DNA of 64,000 nt from DUPU01 sp050952465 (GTDB lineage: Bacteria; Bacillota; Dehalobacteriia; Dehalobacteriales; Dehalobacteriaceae), in the NCBI GenBank assembly GCA_050952465.1, contig JBMNKZ010000011.1, forward strand, positions 123,519 to 187,518. The letters are read 5' to 3'. Position 1 is the first letter of the stretch, and each line of letters starts with the position of its first letter. The notes under the pieces are model-generated. The model saw nothing but the letters and a program-made list of their open reading frames with translations, was not told where the DNA came from and searched no databases. The translations under genes were made by a program, and so were the position numbers. Of the stretch, positions 18,513-26,357 are shown piece after piece.

Positions 18513-19235
18513 ATGAGGGTTATTAAGTTTATTAAGGAAAAGTTAACAAATCAATTCAAGTCCCCGCAAAAATATGAAGCTATAATTGACGCCCAAATAA
18601 TTGAAGATACGGACTGTGACCACTCAATTGAACCGATGAAAAATTCTTTAATAACCGACAGTAATGACGACCTGTCATCAAATTTGATGGCCTCCGTATT
18701 CGCTATAATTGAAGAACGCAGAAAAATGTTAATGATAATAAGTGATTACAAAGAACGGCTTGCCAATTTTCAGTCTATTGAGGATAGTATTTTAAAGGAA
18801 AAGAAGCAATTGGAATGCTCCCTGGAAGATCGGGATCAGCAAATAGTGAAATTGCAGATTGAAATTGAAGGTCAACAACGGAAATATGAAGAGCTTTTAA
18901 CGGATCATAACTCATTAAGAGTTAATGAGCTGAATGAGCGCGTGAAGCTGCAGCAAAAAATAAAAGAATTGCAGGCTGATTATGAATCACTTAGTATAGA
19001 ATTTCGTCAGCTGCAAGGTGACAAGGATCAGGAAGCAATAAGTTATACAGAGAATATCAGGAAGGAAGTGGAAAAATATAACCATTTACAAATGAAGTAT
19101 GATAGTTTATCCAAAGAGAATAAAGCCCTGATGGAAAAGATAGCCGCCTTTGCCAAACAGATTTCTTCTTTTGAGATGCTGAATACATTTATTCTCCCTA
19201 ATTATGAAGAGCCCGGCATAAATAAATCTAACTAG
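18513..19235 (+). CDS. coiled-coil protein of unknown function
   Basis: 240 residues, no membrane helix or signal peptide seen. About residues 70-220 are charged and heptad-like (many Glu, Lys, Gln and Leu), predicting a long coiled coil; the N-terminal 60 residues are acidic and polar. GAGGGAGTGG precedes the ATG. It stands 14 bases before a polysaccharide deacetylase gene, so the two are probably co-transcribed and it may organise or regulate an envelope process. Family not recognised. Confidence 0.7.
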   Translation: MRVIKFIKEKLTNQFKSPQKYEAIIDAQIIEDTDCDHSIEPMKNSLITDSNDDLSSNLMASVFAIIEERRKMLMIISDYKERLANFQSIEDSILKEKKQLECSLEDRDQQIVKLQIEIEGQQRKYEELLTDHNSLRVNELNERVKLQQKIKELQADYESLSIEFRQLQGDKDQEAISYTENIRKEVEKYNHLQMKYDSLSKENKALMEKIAAFAKQISSFEMLNTFILPNYEEPGINKSN

Positions 19236-19249
19236 GGGCTTGTGCTGAA

Positions 19250-20482
19250 ATGAAAGTATTTATTCAATCAATTCAAATAATTGGTTTGGCAAAAGAAGAT
19301 CCTTATTTCGTGCGGCTAAAACTAACCTTTAAAAGCGGTGAAGTAAAATATATCAAATTCTCCTTGGATAAATTTACATACAATCATTTAATAAAAGTAG
19401 TTTCTCCCGGATTAACTGATAACAGGATGAACGGGATTACTTGCTCCATTCCAGTCAATCTTTCCGGAATAGATAACTCTTCCCCTGAAACAGAATGGAT
19501 TCTTTTTCATGCCTGTGGACAAATAAATAGATTTTCTTATTTATGTTCACCTGCCTACAAACTGTTATTACATAAACTAAGAGGGATCGGCAGTCTTGAG
19601 GAATTAGGGGAAATATTCATTAAGAAAAATGCATCCCCGGATGAACCGTCCCGGTATATAACCCCAAAAACCCCTCGAAAATTATTTAAATTAATCCTGA
19701 TCACTTTAACCTTAACAGGGTTTATGTTTTATACTTCTCAAACGACTTTATTAGGGGGACAACAATCTGCTTTAGTTGTTGGGAATGAGGCCAAAATTGT
19801 AATGGCGGACATAGTCCAGGCAGCACCTGAACAGGTAACATTGAATGAGGCTGAACCGGTGAATGTGGAAACGCCTGATGAAAAAACATCTAATTTTCAA
19901 CAGATGATATCTTCGCTGCCGGATGGGCAGGTGGCATTGACATTTGATGACGGACCTTCTGCTTATACTCAAGATATTTTGTCGGTTTTAAATGAGTATG
20001 GGATAAAAGCCACCTTCTTTTTTGTTGGGAAAAATATTTCCCGTTACCCTTTATCGGTATCTGACGCAAAGGACCAAGGGCATGTCATCGGTCTTCATTC
20101 TTTTTTCCATCAAGAATTAAGAGATTTATCCTATCAGCAGCAAAAAGAAGATATCATTTCTTGTTTAGAAGAGATAAAACCTTATATAAGCCAGGTTTCC
20201 TTTTTTAGGCCGCCTTATGGAATGTATAATGAGAACACAAAAAAGGTGCTATTGGAGCATCAAATGGCCTTAGTCTTATGGAACAGGGATCCCAAAGATT
20301 GGGATGCTAATTTTTCCCACGAGATTGTTGAGGCAGTGCTGGAATCCTCTCCTTCGGGGGGAATCTACGTGTTGCACGAAAATAAGCTGACGTTGGAGGC
20401 CTTGCCCCAAATTATTGAAGGGGTTCAGGAACAAGGCCTGGAGTTGGTGGCTTTAGGGAATGATGCTTCCGTAGCAGATTAA
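19250..20482 (+). CDS. membrane-anchored polysaccharide deacetylase (NodB domain)
   Basis: 410 residues. The first 130 residues form an unassigned cytoplasmic domain; one membrane helix (about 143-163) follows; the NodB domain occupies about 215-405 outside the cell. Motifs: LTFDDGPS with the catalytic Asp pair, zinc-binding HSFFHQEL, RPPYG, DPKDWD and the final LHEN. These domains remove acetyl groups from peptidoglycan or other N-acetylated glycans. The cytoplasmic N-terminal extension is unusual and could couple the enzyme to the coiled-coil protein upstream. Confidence 0.88.
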   Translation: MKVFIQSIQIIGLAKEDPYFVRLKLTFKSGEVKYIKFSLDKFTYNHLIKVVSPGLTDNRMNGITCSIPVNLSGIDNSSPETEWILFHACGQINRFSYLCSPAYKLLLHKLRGIGSLEELGEIFIKKNASPDEPSRYITPKTPRKLFKLILITLTLTGFMFYTSQTTLLGGQQSALVVGNEAKIVMADIVQAAPEQVTLNEAEPVNVETPDEKTSNFQQMISSLPDGQVALTFDDGPSAYTQDILSVLNEYGIKATFFFVGKNISRYPLSVSDAKDQGHVIGLHSFFHQELRDLSYQQQKEDIISCLEEIKPYISQVSFFRPPYGMYNENTKKVLLEHQMALVLWNRDPKDWDANFSHEIVEAVLESSPSGGIYVLHENKLTLEALPQIIEGVQEQGLELVALGNDASVAD

Positions 20483-20556
20483 GGATAATCAAGGGCAGAA
20501 AAATGACAATATTAGCAGATTTTGCTACGAATGTTGTAAAATAGATGAACCTACAC

Positions 20557-20608
20557 TAAAAACTTTTTGATTGATGTAGAATAAATACACCAATCAAAAG
20601 GTTTTTTT
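20557..20608. terminator. bidirectional terminator between deacetylase and lysR
   Basis: An imperfect long inverted repeat (about 20557-20578 with 20585-20608; TTGATTG pairs with CAATCAA) ends in a T7 run on +, and begins with an A run that serves the minus strand. It separates two convergent genes. Confidence 0.75.
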
Positions 20609-20612
20609 ATCC

Positions 20613-21518
20613 TTATGCTTCTTTTTGAAAATCAAGCATTCTGTTTCGCACCAATTGCAGCATCTTTTGTGTGGCAGGCGAAAGATATTTGCTTTTGTTA
20701 TAGATAAGACTATAAGGATACAACCAGCTTTTGTCTTTGAGATGTAGTTCTTTTATAATACCCAGCTTAAGTTCAAGGGATACGGCTGAATAGGGGAGAA
20801 GAGATATACCCAGATTGGCTGCTACTGCTTGCTTGATAGCATCAGTACCGCCAAATGTCATGGTAATGTTTGGTGATATACCAAGATCATTAATAAAATT
20901 TATAATAAAGTCACGAAGCTGGGAGTTGCTTTCATGAGATATAAAATTCTTATCTGCCAAATCGGAAGGTTGAATACAATCTTTTTTTGAAATACTGCTT
21001 AAGGGCGAAACAGCTAACACCATTTTATCAGCGGCTAATTTTTCAACGTAAATATTGTTTTTGTATGTTAAGTCGCCTCCGTTAATAGCGAAATCCAGTT
21101 TTCCTTCTGATATTAATTGTGCTACTCCATCCGTATTTGTTATGTGAAGATTAATATTTACATCGGGATATAAATTTTTAAAATCCCCGATAATCTTAGG
21201 AAGAATATAGGTACCCGGGGTATTACTGCCGCCCACATTAATCGAGCCCATAATACAATCCGAATTATTAAGAAGCACATGATTTGCTTCTTCGATCAGG
21301 CTAAATATTTGCTGGGTATATTGAAATAATAATTTTCCATTTTCATTTAAGGATATTTTGTTCCCCACCTTATCAATAAGTTTTATCCCTAGCTGGCATT
21401 CCAGTTTTTTTATTTGTACAGATAAGGCCGGTTGACTTATATATAATAATTTAGCTGCTTTTGTATAACTTCCCTCTAAGGCCAGGAAATGAAATAATTT
21501 CAAATATTGTAAGTTCAT
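20613..21518 (-). CDS. LysR-family transcriptional regulator
   Basis: 301 residues: N-terminal winged helix (LKLFHFLALEGSYTKAAKLL, SQPALSVQIKKLE) and a substrate-binding effector domain (about 90-295), with the GGSNTPGTYILPKII stretch seen in the CysL/CbbR branch. The effector is unknown. It is divergent from a TerC-family gene and the Na+-decarboxylase subunit genes and probably controls one or both through the palindrome in the shared gap. Confidence 0.9.
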   Translation of the reverse strand: MNLQYLKLFHFLALEGSYTKAAKLLYISQPALSVQIKKLECQLGIKLIDKVGNKISLNENGKLLFQYTQQIFSLIEEANHVLLNNSDCIMGSINVGGSNTPGTYILPKIIGDFKNLYPDVNINLHITNTDGVAQLISEGKLDFAINGGDLTYKNNIYVEKLAADKMVLAVSPLSSISKKDCIQPSDLADKNFISHESNSQLRDFIINFINDLGISPNITMTFGGTDAIKQAVAANLGISLLPYSAVSLELKLGIIKELHLKDKSWLYPYSLIYNKSKYLSPATQKMLQLVRNRMLDFQKEA

Positions 21519-21577
21519 TTTATCATCAATCTCCTATTCTAATAGCATCATGCCATAAATGTTAATACTATATTACC

Positions 21578-21592
21578 ATAACTTAAAGTTAT
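21578..21592. promoter_or_regulatory. LysR-type operator (T-N11-A palindrome)
   Basis: ATAACTTAAAGTTAT is a perfect 15-bp palindrome containing a T-N11-A core. It lies 60 bases upstream of the lysR start and about 170 bases upstream of the divergent TerC gene, the usual site for a LysR-type box. Confidence 0.5.
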
Positions 21593-21759
21593 ACGGAAGT
21601 TAAATATTATATATTTGATTTATTCTGTTTCTAAGATTATGATAAGCATGAGGTAAAGCAGATCAGAAGAAATTATCTCAATAAGGGAGATTATTTTAAG
21701 CTTGGTTCAAAAAAGCCCGAAGGTTTTTGCCAGGCATTAATTTAGAAAGGAAGGAAAGT

Positions 21760-22443
21760 ATGGGATGGGGAGAGATTTTACTATCTGGGTTTTCAATCTT
21801 CATGATTAACCTGGTTTTGAGCGGTGATAATGCCTTGGTTATTGGTTTGGCTATCAGGGATATGCCTAAGGAGATTCGCAAAAAGGCTGCTTTATTGGCA
21901 TCAATGGCAGCAATAATTTTAAGAATATTGTTTTCTATGTTTGCCTTTTACTTGTTAAAAATTAGATTTTTGAGTCTCATGGGAGGCATTGTATTGATAT
22001 GGATTACTTTCAGTTTGCTTAAATCCGGTGGGGAAGAAGAAACGAATGTTAAAGGTTCCAATAATTTTTGGAGAGCTGTATGGATAATTATTATTGCAGA
22101 TCTGTCTATGTCCTTAGATAATGTGTTGGGGGTGGCTGGAGCAGCTGACGGGAACCTATGGTTAGTAATCTTTGGTCTGGTTACGTCAATTCCAGTTTTA
22201 ATTTTTGGCTCTAACTGGTTGGCTTCCTTAATAAATAGATGGCCTATCATTATTTATATTGGAGCCATGATATTATTTCATACCGCAATCAATATGATTA
22301 TTAATGATCAAGGTCTTAGTTATTTTCTAAGTCTCTTGAGTAATAATAAGTTATTAACATGGGTATTTACTATTCCGATTTTAGTATACGGTGTATACAT
22401 AACGAATAGACCACAGTTGAGCGGAGGTGAAAGGCAAAGATAA
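21760..22443 (+). CDS. TerC/YjbE-family integral membrane protein
   Basis: 228 residues with about seven membrane helices. The two family motifs are present: LSGDNALVIGLA near the N-terminus and ADLSMSLDNVLGVAGAA in the second half. Members of this branch (YceF/YjbE) export Mn2+ or help load metalloenzymes; the acidic residues in both motifs are thought to bind the ion. ATG 21760 has AAGGAAGG directly upstream; an in-frame TTG 11 codons earlier is less likely. Divergent from lysR. Confidence 0.88.
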   Translation: MGWGEILLSGFSIFMINLVLSGDNALVIGLAIRDMPKEIRKKAALLASMAAIILRILFSMFAFYLLKIRFLSLMGGIVLIWITFSLLKSGGEEETNVKGSNNFWRAVWIIIIADLSMSLDNVLGVAGAADGNLWLVIFGLVTSIPVLIFGSNWLASLINRWPIIIYIGAMILFHTAINMIINDQGLSYFLSLLSNNKLLTWVFTIPILVYGVYITNRPQLSGGERQR

Positions 22444-22581
22444 TGTTCGGCAGAAAAATTTAAGTTTACAGCTATTAAAAGAGCCTCCGGCAGCTATTCT
22501 GCCTGGGGCTTAGTTGAGGCTTCCGATATTATGACAAATTGTCAAGGATTCGACATTAAAGATTTAGCGGGAGGAAATAAG

Positions 22582-23835
22582 ATGGAAGAGTTATTTAAAG
22601 GGATTCTTTTATTTAAATGGCAGTATATAGTAATGTATATTATTGGTGGCGTTCTGATTTATTTGGCAATCAAAAAGGATTATGAGCCGATGCTTTTGCT
22701 TCCTATTGGTTTTGGGGCTATCTTGGTTAATATTCCCCTCCAATCCATTTGGCAGTATGAGCCTGAGTTGGATCAGACGGTAACCCAAATCGTGATGCAG
22801 TATCCTGTCTTGCAAGGTTTTTTTGAAGAAAACTTACATTATATTTTTGAACAAGGACAAGCATTCAAAGTTGAACCCGGAGTTTTGCAGCTGTTTTATA
22901 ATTCTGGAATTTTAACAGAGATTTTTCCTGTGCTAATCTTTGTTGCTGTTGGGGCAATGTGTGATTTTACTCCCTTACTTAAGAATCCTCGTATGATATT
23001 CTTTGGTGCCGCAGCACAATTTGGTATCTTTTTCACCATGTTGGCTGTGTTATTTATTGGATATCTGGGTGTGGAGTCATTTCAGGATCTGAAGCTTGCG
23101 GCATCTATTGGTATTATTGGGGCAGCAGACGGACCCACGTCAATTTTTGTTGCTTCTAAATTTGCCCGGGAATGGCTGGGGCCAATTTCTGTGGCTGCTT
23201 ACTCTTATATGTCCCTGGTACCGATTATTCAGCCTCCGGTAATTAAGGCTCTTACCACGAAAAAAGAACGTATGATCAGAATGGAGTATACGGAAGAAAA
23301 GATTTCCAAGTCGGTGTTAATTTTATTTCCTATTTGCGTGACTGTAGCGGCTGGTATTATTGCACCAATCAGTGTTCCCCTGGTAGGTTTGCTCATGTTT
23401 GGTAATCTTATTCGGGTATCCGGATGTGTGGAAAGGCTCTCCCAAGCTGCCCAAAATGAATTGGCAAATTTAGTGACTTTGCTTTTAGGTATTACCATTG
23501 GAGGAAGCATGCAGTATGATAAGTTTTTGCAATCGGAAACCTTACTCATTATGGGGTTAGGTTTAGTAGCATTTATTTTTGATACCGCAGGCGGTGTATT
23601 ATTTGCTAAATTGATGAATCTTTTCTCCAAAGTAAAAGTAAATCCCATGGTGGGAGCTGCCGGAATATCTGCTTTTCCCATGTCAGCCAGGGTGATTCAG
23701 AAATTAGCTTCTGAAGAAGATAAGACTAATTTTGTCCTCATGCAGGCCATTGGGGCAAATGTTTCCGGACAGATTGGGTCTATTATCGCCGGAGGTATGG
23801 TGCTGGCGTTAGTGCCTTATTTGCTTATGATGTAA
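22582..23835 (+). CDS. Na+-translocating decarboxylase beta subunit
   Basis: About 417 residues, strongly hydrophobic, with about nine to ten helices. Hallmarks of the OadB/GcdB/MmdB family: GAMCDFTPLLKNPRM, GIIGAADGPTSIF (with the key Asp of the ion path), AAYSYMSLVPIIQPP and VNPMVGAAGISAFPMSARV. The protein couples carboxybiotin decarboxylation to Na+ export. ATG 22582 follows GGGAGG; an upstream in-frame ATG at 22531 lacks a ribosome site. No alpha (carboxyltransferase) or biotin-carrier gene is in the window, so the substrate (oxaloacetate, methylmalonyl-CoA, glutaconyl-CoA or malonate) cannot be told. Confidence 0.92.
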   Translation: MEELFKGILLFKWQYIVMYIIGGVLIYLAIKKDYEPMLLLPIGFGAILVNIPLQSIWQYEPELDQTVTQIVMQYPVLQGFFEENLHYIFEQGQAFKVEPGVLQLFYNSGILTEIFPVLIFVAVGAMCDFTPLLKNPRMIFFGAAAQFGIFFTMLAVLFIGYLGVESFQDLKLAASIGIIGAADGPTSIFVASKFAREWLGPISVAAYSYMSLVPIIQPPVIKALTTKKERMIRMEYTEEKISKSVLILFPICVTVAAGIIAPISVPLVGLLMFGNLIRVSGCVERLSQAAQNELANLVTLLLGITIGGSMQYDKFLQSETLLIMGLGLVAFIFDTAGGVLFAKLMNLFSKVKVNPMVGAAGISAFPMSARVIQKLASEEDKTNFVLMQAIGANVSGQIGSIIAGGMVLALVPYLLMM

Positions 23836-23871
23836 GGGGATAAATTAAAGACATTTAAGGAGGGGATATAA

Positions 23872-23994
23872 ATGGAGCTAATCGGTTTAGGCTTTAAGGT
23901 TATGGTTATGGGCTTAGCAGCAGTTTTTACCGTATTGATATTATTTTATTTTATGATCAAAGGGTTAATTAAGGTTTTTCCATCTAAAGAATAA
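23872..23994 (+). CDS. very short decarboxylase gamma (OadG-like) subunit
   Basis: A 40-residue protein with one membrane helix (about 9-31, VMVMGLAAVFTVLILFYF), starting MELIGLGFKV and ending KVFPSKE. The start has AAGGAGGGG 6 bases upstream. The GL...V..MG....F..L.. pattern and its place right after the beta subunit match OadG-type gamma subunits, which hold alpha to the membrane; those are usually 60-110 residues and carry a Pro/Ala-rich tail and zinc-binding C-terminus that are missing here. The call rests on pattern and position. Confidence 0.75.
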   Translation: MELIGLGFKVMVMGLAAVFTVLILFYFMIKGLIKVFPSKE

Positions 23995-24126
23995 ACTTTT
24001 ATATTTTAGAAAGGGTAAAAAAAGAAGGTGAGGGAGAAACAAATTCCCCCTGATAATCGTCTATCCAAATGTGGAAGAATGTAATAAGATCTAAATATAA
24101 TCTCAAACTATGGGGGAATTAAGAAA

Positions 24127-26055
24127 ATGCGGCAAATGCTAAGGAAAAAGAGAAAGATAGTATTTTTATTGATGCTGTTAAGTGCTTATTTCTTGTTAAA
24201 CTCTATTTATGGCTTAAGCTTTTGGGCTGAAAAAGAAACATCCCCCATTACAACGATGGAAACAGGGGTTTTTGTGGAGAAAAAGGGGCAAGCTCCCATT
24301 TTTACTATGGGATCAATGGCTTTATCTCCAGAAGATATTTCCTTGACCGAGGATGCCTTAATTAGCTTTTTCTATCAGACAGAGGAAGGTGTGCCGGAAG
24401 AATGGATTAAGGCAGCCGTTAATGGAGAGAAGAAAGGGCTCCATTTATTGGTGCAGTTAACAGAAAAAGATCTTAAGCATAAGGATTTCCTAGCGGTGTT
24501 AAAGGAAATTTCTCAGTATAGTGCGCTTTCTGAATATAATTCAAATAGTTTGAGCTTCTGGGTTTCTTTAATTCCCAGCCCAGAGATATCCTCTAAAGAA
24601 TATGGTCGGTATTATCATAAAATATGGAAAGCTCTTGCCAAAGAGAAGGTTGAGAATATCTCTTTAGTCTGGTATCCTCAAGGGACAATTTTCGATTCTC
24701 TAGATGAGATGGGGGATGAAATTGACGGCGTAGGCATTAATATTTCCTATGCAGCTGATCTGGCCAAAGTGGATAGTTTATATAAAATATTTGCCGGTAA
24801 AAAAGAAATTATTATTAACGAAAATATTATCGATAGCTATGCCGATGATTTGCCCCAAGGGATGGCCTTTTTGGAGGAGTTTTACTATGCTTTGGCCATC
24901 AAATACCCGGCAGTCACCACGGTATACCAAAGCTCTGATTTAAGCCAGGCAGATACTAAATACCAAAAAGCGATGGAAGAATTTAAGCAAAAGAGCTGGG
25001 TGACGAGCCTTGCCATAGAAACGACCAATAAACCTATGTTTGATACCCTGACTTCCGACAAGCCTTTAACGGGTCAAGGGGAACTTTTGTATTTACCCCA
25101 GAATGCTGAACATCGGGATATCGCTTATGTGGAATATAAATTTAATACCGGGACAATTATCCAGGCAAACCGACCGCCTTTTGTGATCCAGCTGGACACT
25201 AACCAATTACACAATGGGATAAATTCCCTTACCACGGTTTTATATAATAAGCAGGCGAAAATCATCCATAAAGAGCAGATTTATTTTCAGGTGGAAAACA
25301 AGAATATTCCTCCCCGAGCGAAAAGAGTAGGGGAAATTTACCCTAAAGAGGAAAAGCCCGTTTATAACAGGGCCTACATCCCTGTTTTGATGTATCACGA
25401 TTTTGCGCAGAAGGTTCCGAAAGAGAAGTCAAGCAACACGGTAGCGATAGCCCTTTTCGAAAAGCATCTGAGAGCATTATCAGAGCAGGGCTATACCCCG
25501 GTAACTTTTTATGACTTGGTTCAATATCTGAATAAAACCGCAGGAATGCCGGCTAAACCGGTAATTATTACCATGGATGATGGGTATTTAAGCAATTATA
25601 CCATGGCCTATCCTTTACTAAAAAAACACCAGGTTCCCGCCACATTTTTTGTGAGCACCGGCTTTGTGGGAGTAACTACCCAGTCTCCGCATATTAGCTG
25701 GGAGCAGGCTCAGGAAATGGAGGAAAGCGGTTTAATTGATATTCAGTCCCATACTCACTGGCATCGATTATATAATGAACTGCCCCAAGATGAGGTAATA
25801 TATGAAACCAGTATCTCCTTTGGCTTGATTGAGAAAAATTTAGGGAAAAGAGATGTTAAGGTGCTTTCCTACCCTGAGTTTCGAAACACGGCAGACACCA
25901 GGAAGTGGCTTCAGAGCCAGGGTGTCGATATGCAGGTAACTAATTTGGCCAATAAGCAGTCGGTGACATCCCGGCAAAATGTCCAGCGAATTCACGTTCA
26001 TAATGGGATGTCATCCCAGGCCTTAATTAATATCATTAAGACGTTGACCATGTAA
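24127..26055 (+). CDS. exported multi-domain polysaccharide deacetylase
   Basis: 642 residues. An N-terminal helix (about 10-30) anchors or exports the protein. About 60-280 looks like a TIM-barrel-type region (DGVGINISYAADL and similar), about 300-400 a beta-rich linker, and about 415-640 a NodB deacetylase: YIPVLMYHDF, ITMDDGYLSNY with the catalytic Asp pair, ATFFVSTGF and IQSHTHWH. The architecture suits cell-wall or exopolysaccharide deacetylation. It is preceded by a 130-base gap and followed by a terminator, so it is probably a single-gene unit. Confidence 0.85.
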   Translation: MRQMLRKKRKIVFLLMLLSAYFLLNSIYGLSFWAEKETSPITTMETGVFVEKKGQAPIFTMGSMALSPEDISLTEDALISFFYQTEEGVPEEWIKAAVNGEKKGLHLLVQLTEKDLKHKDFLAVLKEISQYSALSEYNSNSLSFWVSLIPSPEISSKEYGRYYHKIWKALAKEKVENISLVWYPQGTIFDSLDEMGDEIDGVGINISYAADLAKVDSLYKIFAGKKEIIINENIIDSYADDLPQGMAFLEEFYYALAIKYPAVTTVYQSSDLSQADTKYQKAMEEFKQKSWVTSLAIETTNKPMFDTLTSDKPLTGQGELLYLPQNAEHRDIAYVEYKFNTGTIIQANRPPFVIQLDTNQLHNGINSLTTVLYNKQAKIIHKEQIYFQVENKNIPPRAKRVGEIYPKEEKPVYNRAYIPVLMYHDFAQKVPKEKSSNTVAIALFEKHLRALSEQGYTPVTFYDLVQYLNKTAGMPAKPVIITMDDGYLSNYTMAYPLLKKHQVPATFFVSTGFVGVTTQSPHISWEQAQEMEESGLIDIQSHTHWHRLYNELPQDEVIYETSISFGLIEKNLGKRDVKVLSYPEFRNTADTRKWLQSQGVDMQVTNLANKQSVTSRQNVQRIHVHNGMSSQALINIIKTLTM

Positions 26056-26075
26056 AAGACGTGGTCTGAATACTG

Positions 26076-26107
26076 CTGCCCATTGTATGGGGCAGTTTTT
26101 TTATTTT
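26076..26107 (+). terminator. intrinsic terminator after deacetylase
   Basis: CTGCCC pairs with GGGCAG (26076-26081 with 26090-26095) around an 8-base loop, followed by a run of seven T and further T-rich sequence. Confidence 0.85.
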
Positions 26108-26110
26108 GCC

Positions 26111-26190
26111 TGTCATCCTGAGCGTTAGCGAAGGATCTACGTATTTAATAGATTTAAGATCCTTCGGTCGTATCCTCCCTCAGGATGACC
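26111..26190. repeat. palindromic intergenic repeat (TGTCATCCTGAGC type)
   Basis: Nested inverted repeats: 26112-26122 with 26179-26189 (GTCATCCTGAG / CTCAGGATGAC) and 26130-26138 with 26157-26165 (GAAGGATCT / AGATCCTTC). Such GTCATCCTGAGCG..GAAGGATCT elements occur in many bacterial genomes as dispersed, MITE-like units; only one copy is in this window. Confidence 0.75.
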
Positions 26191-26357
26191 AGACTGTGTT
26201 TTTGTATAATAAAGGGAAGGATATTACCAACAGATGTAGAATATGTAATAAAATAGAATAAATCCGAAGGCGGTGAGGACCTATTTCCCGGTTCACAGGA
26301 AGCCTACTGGATAATTATCAAAACTGCGTCACGGAACTGGTCAAAAAAAATATTCAG

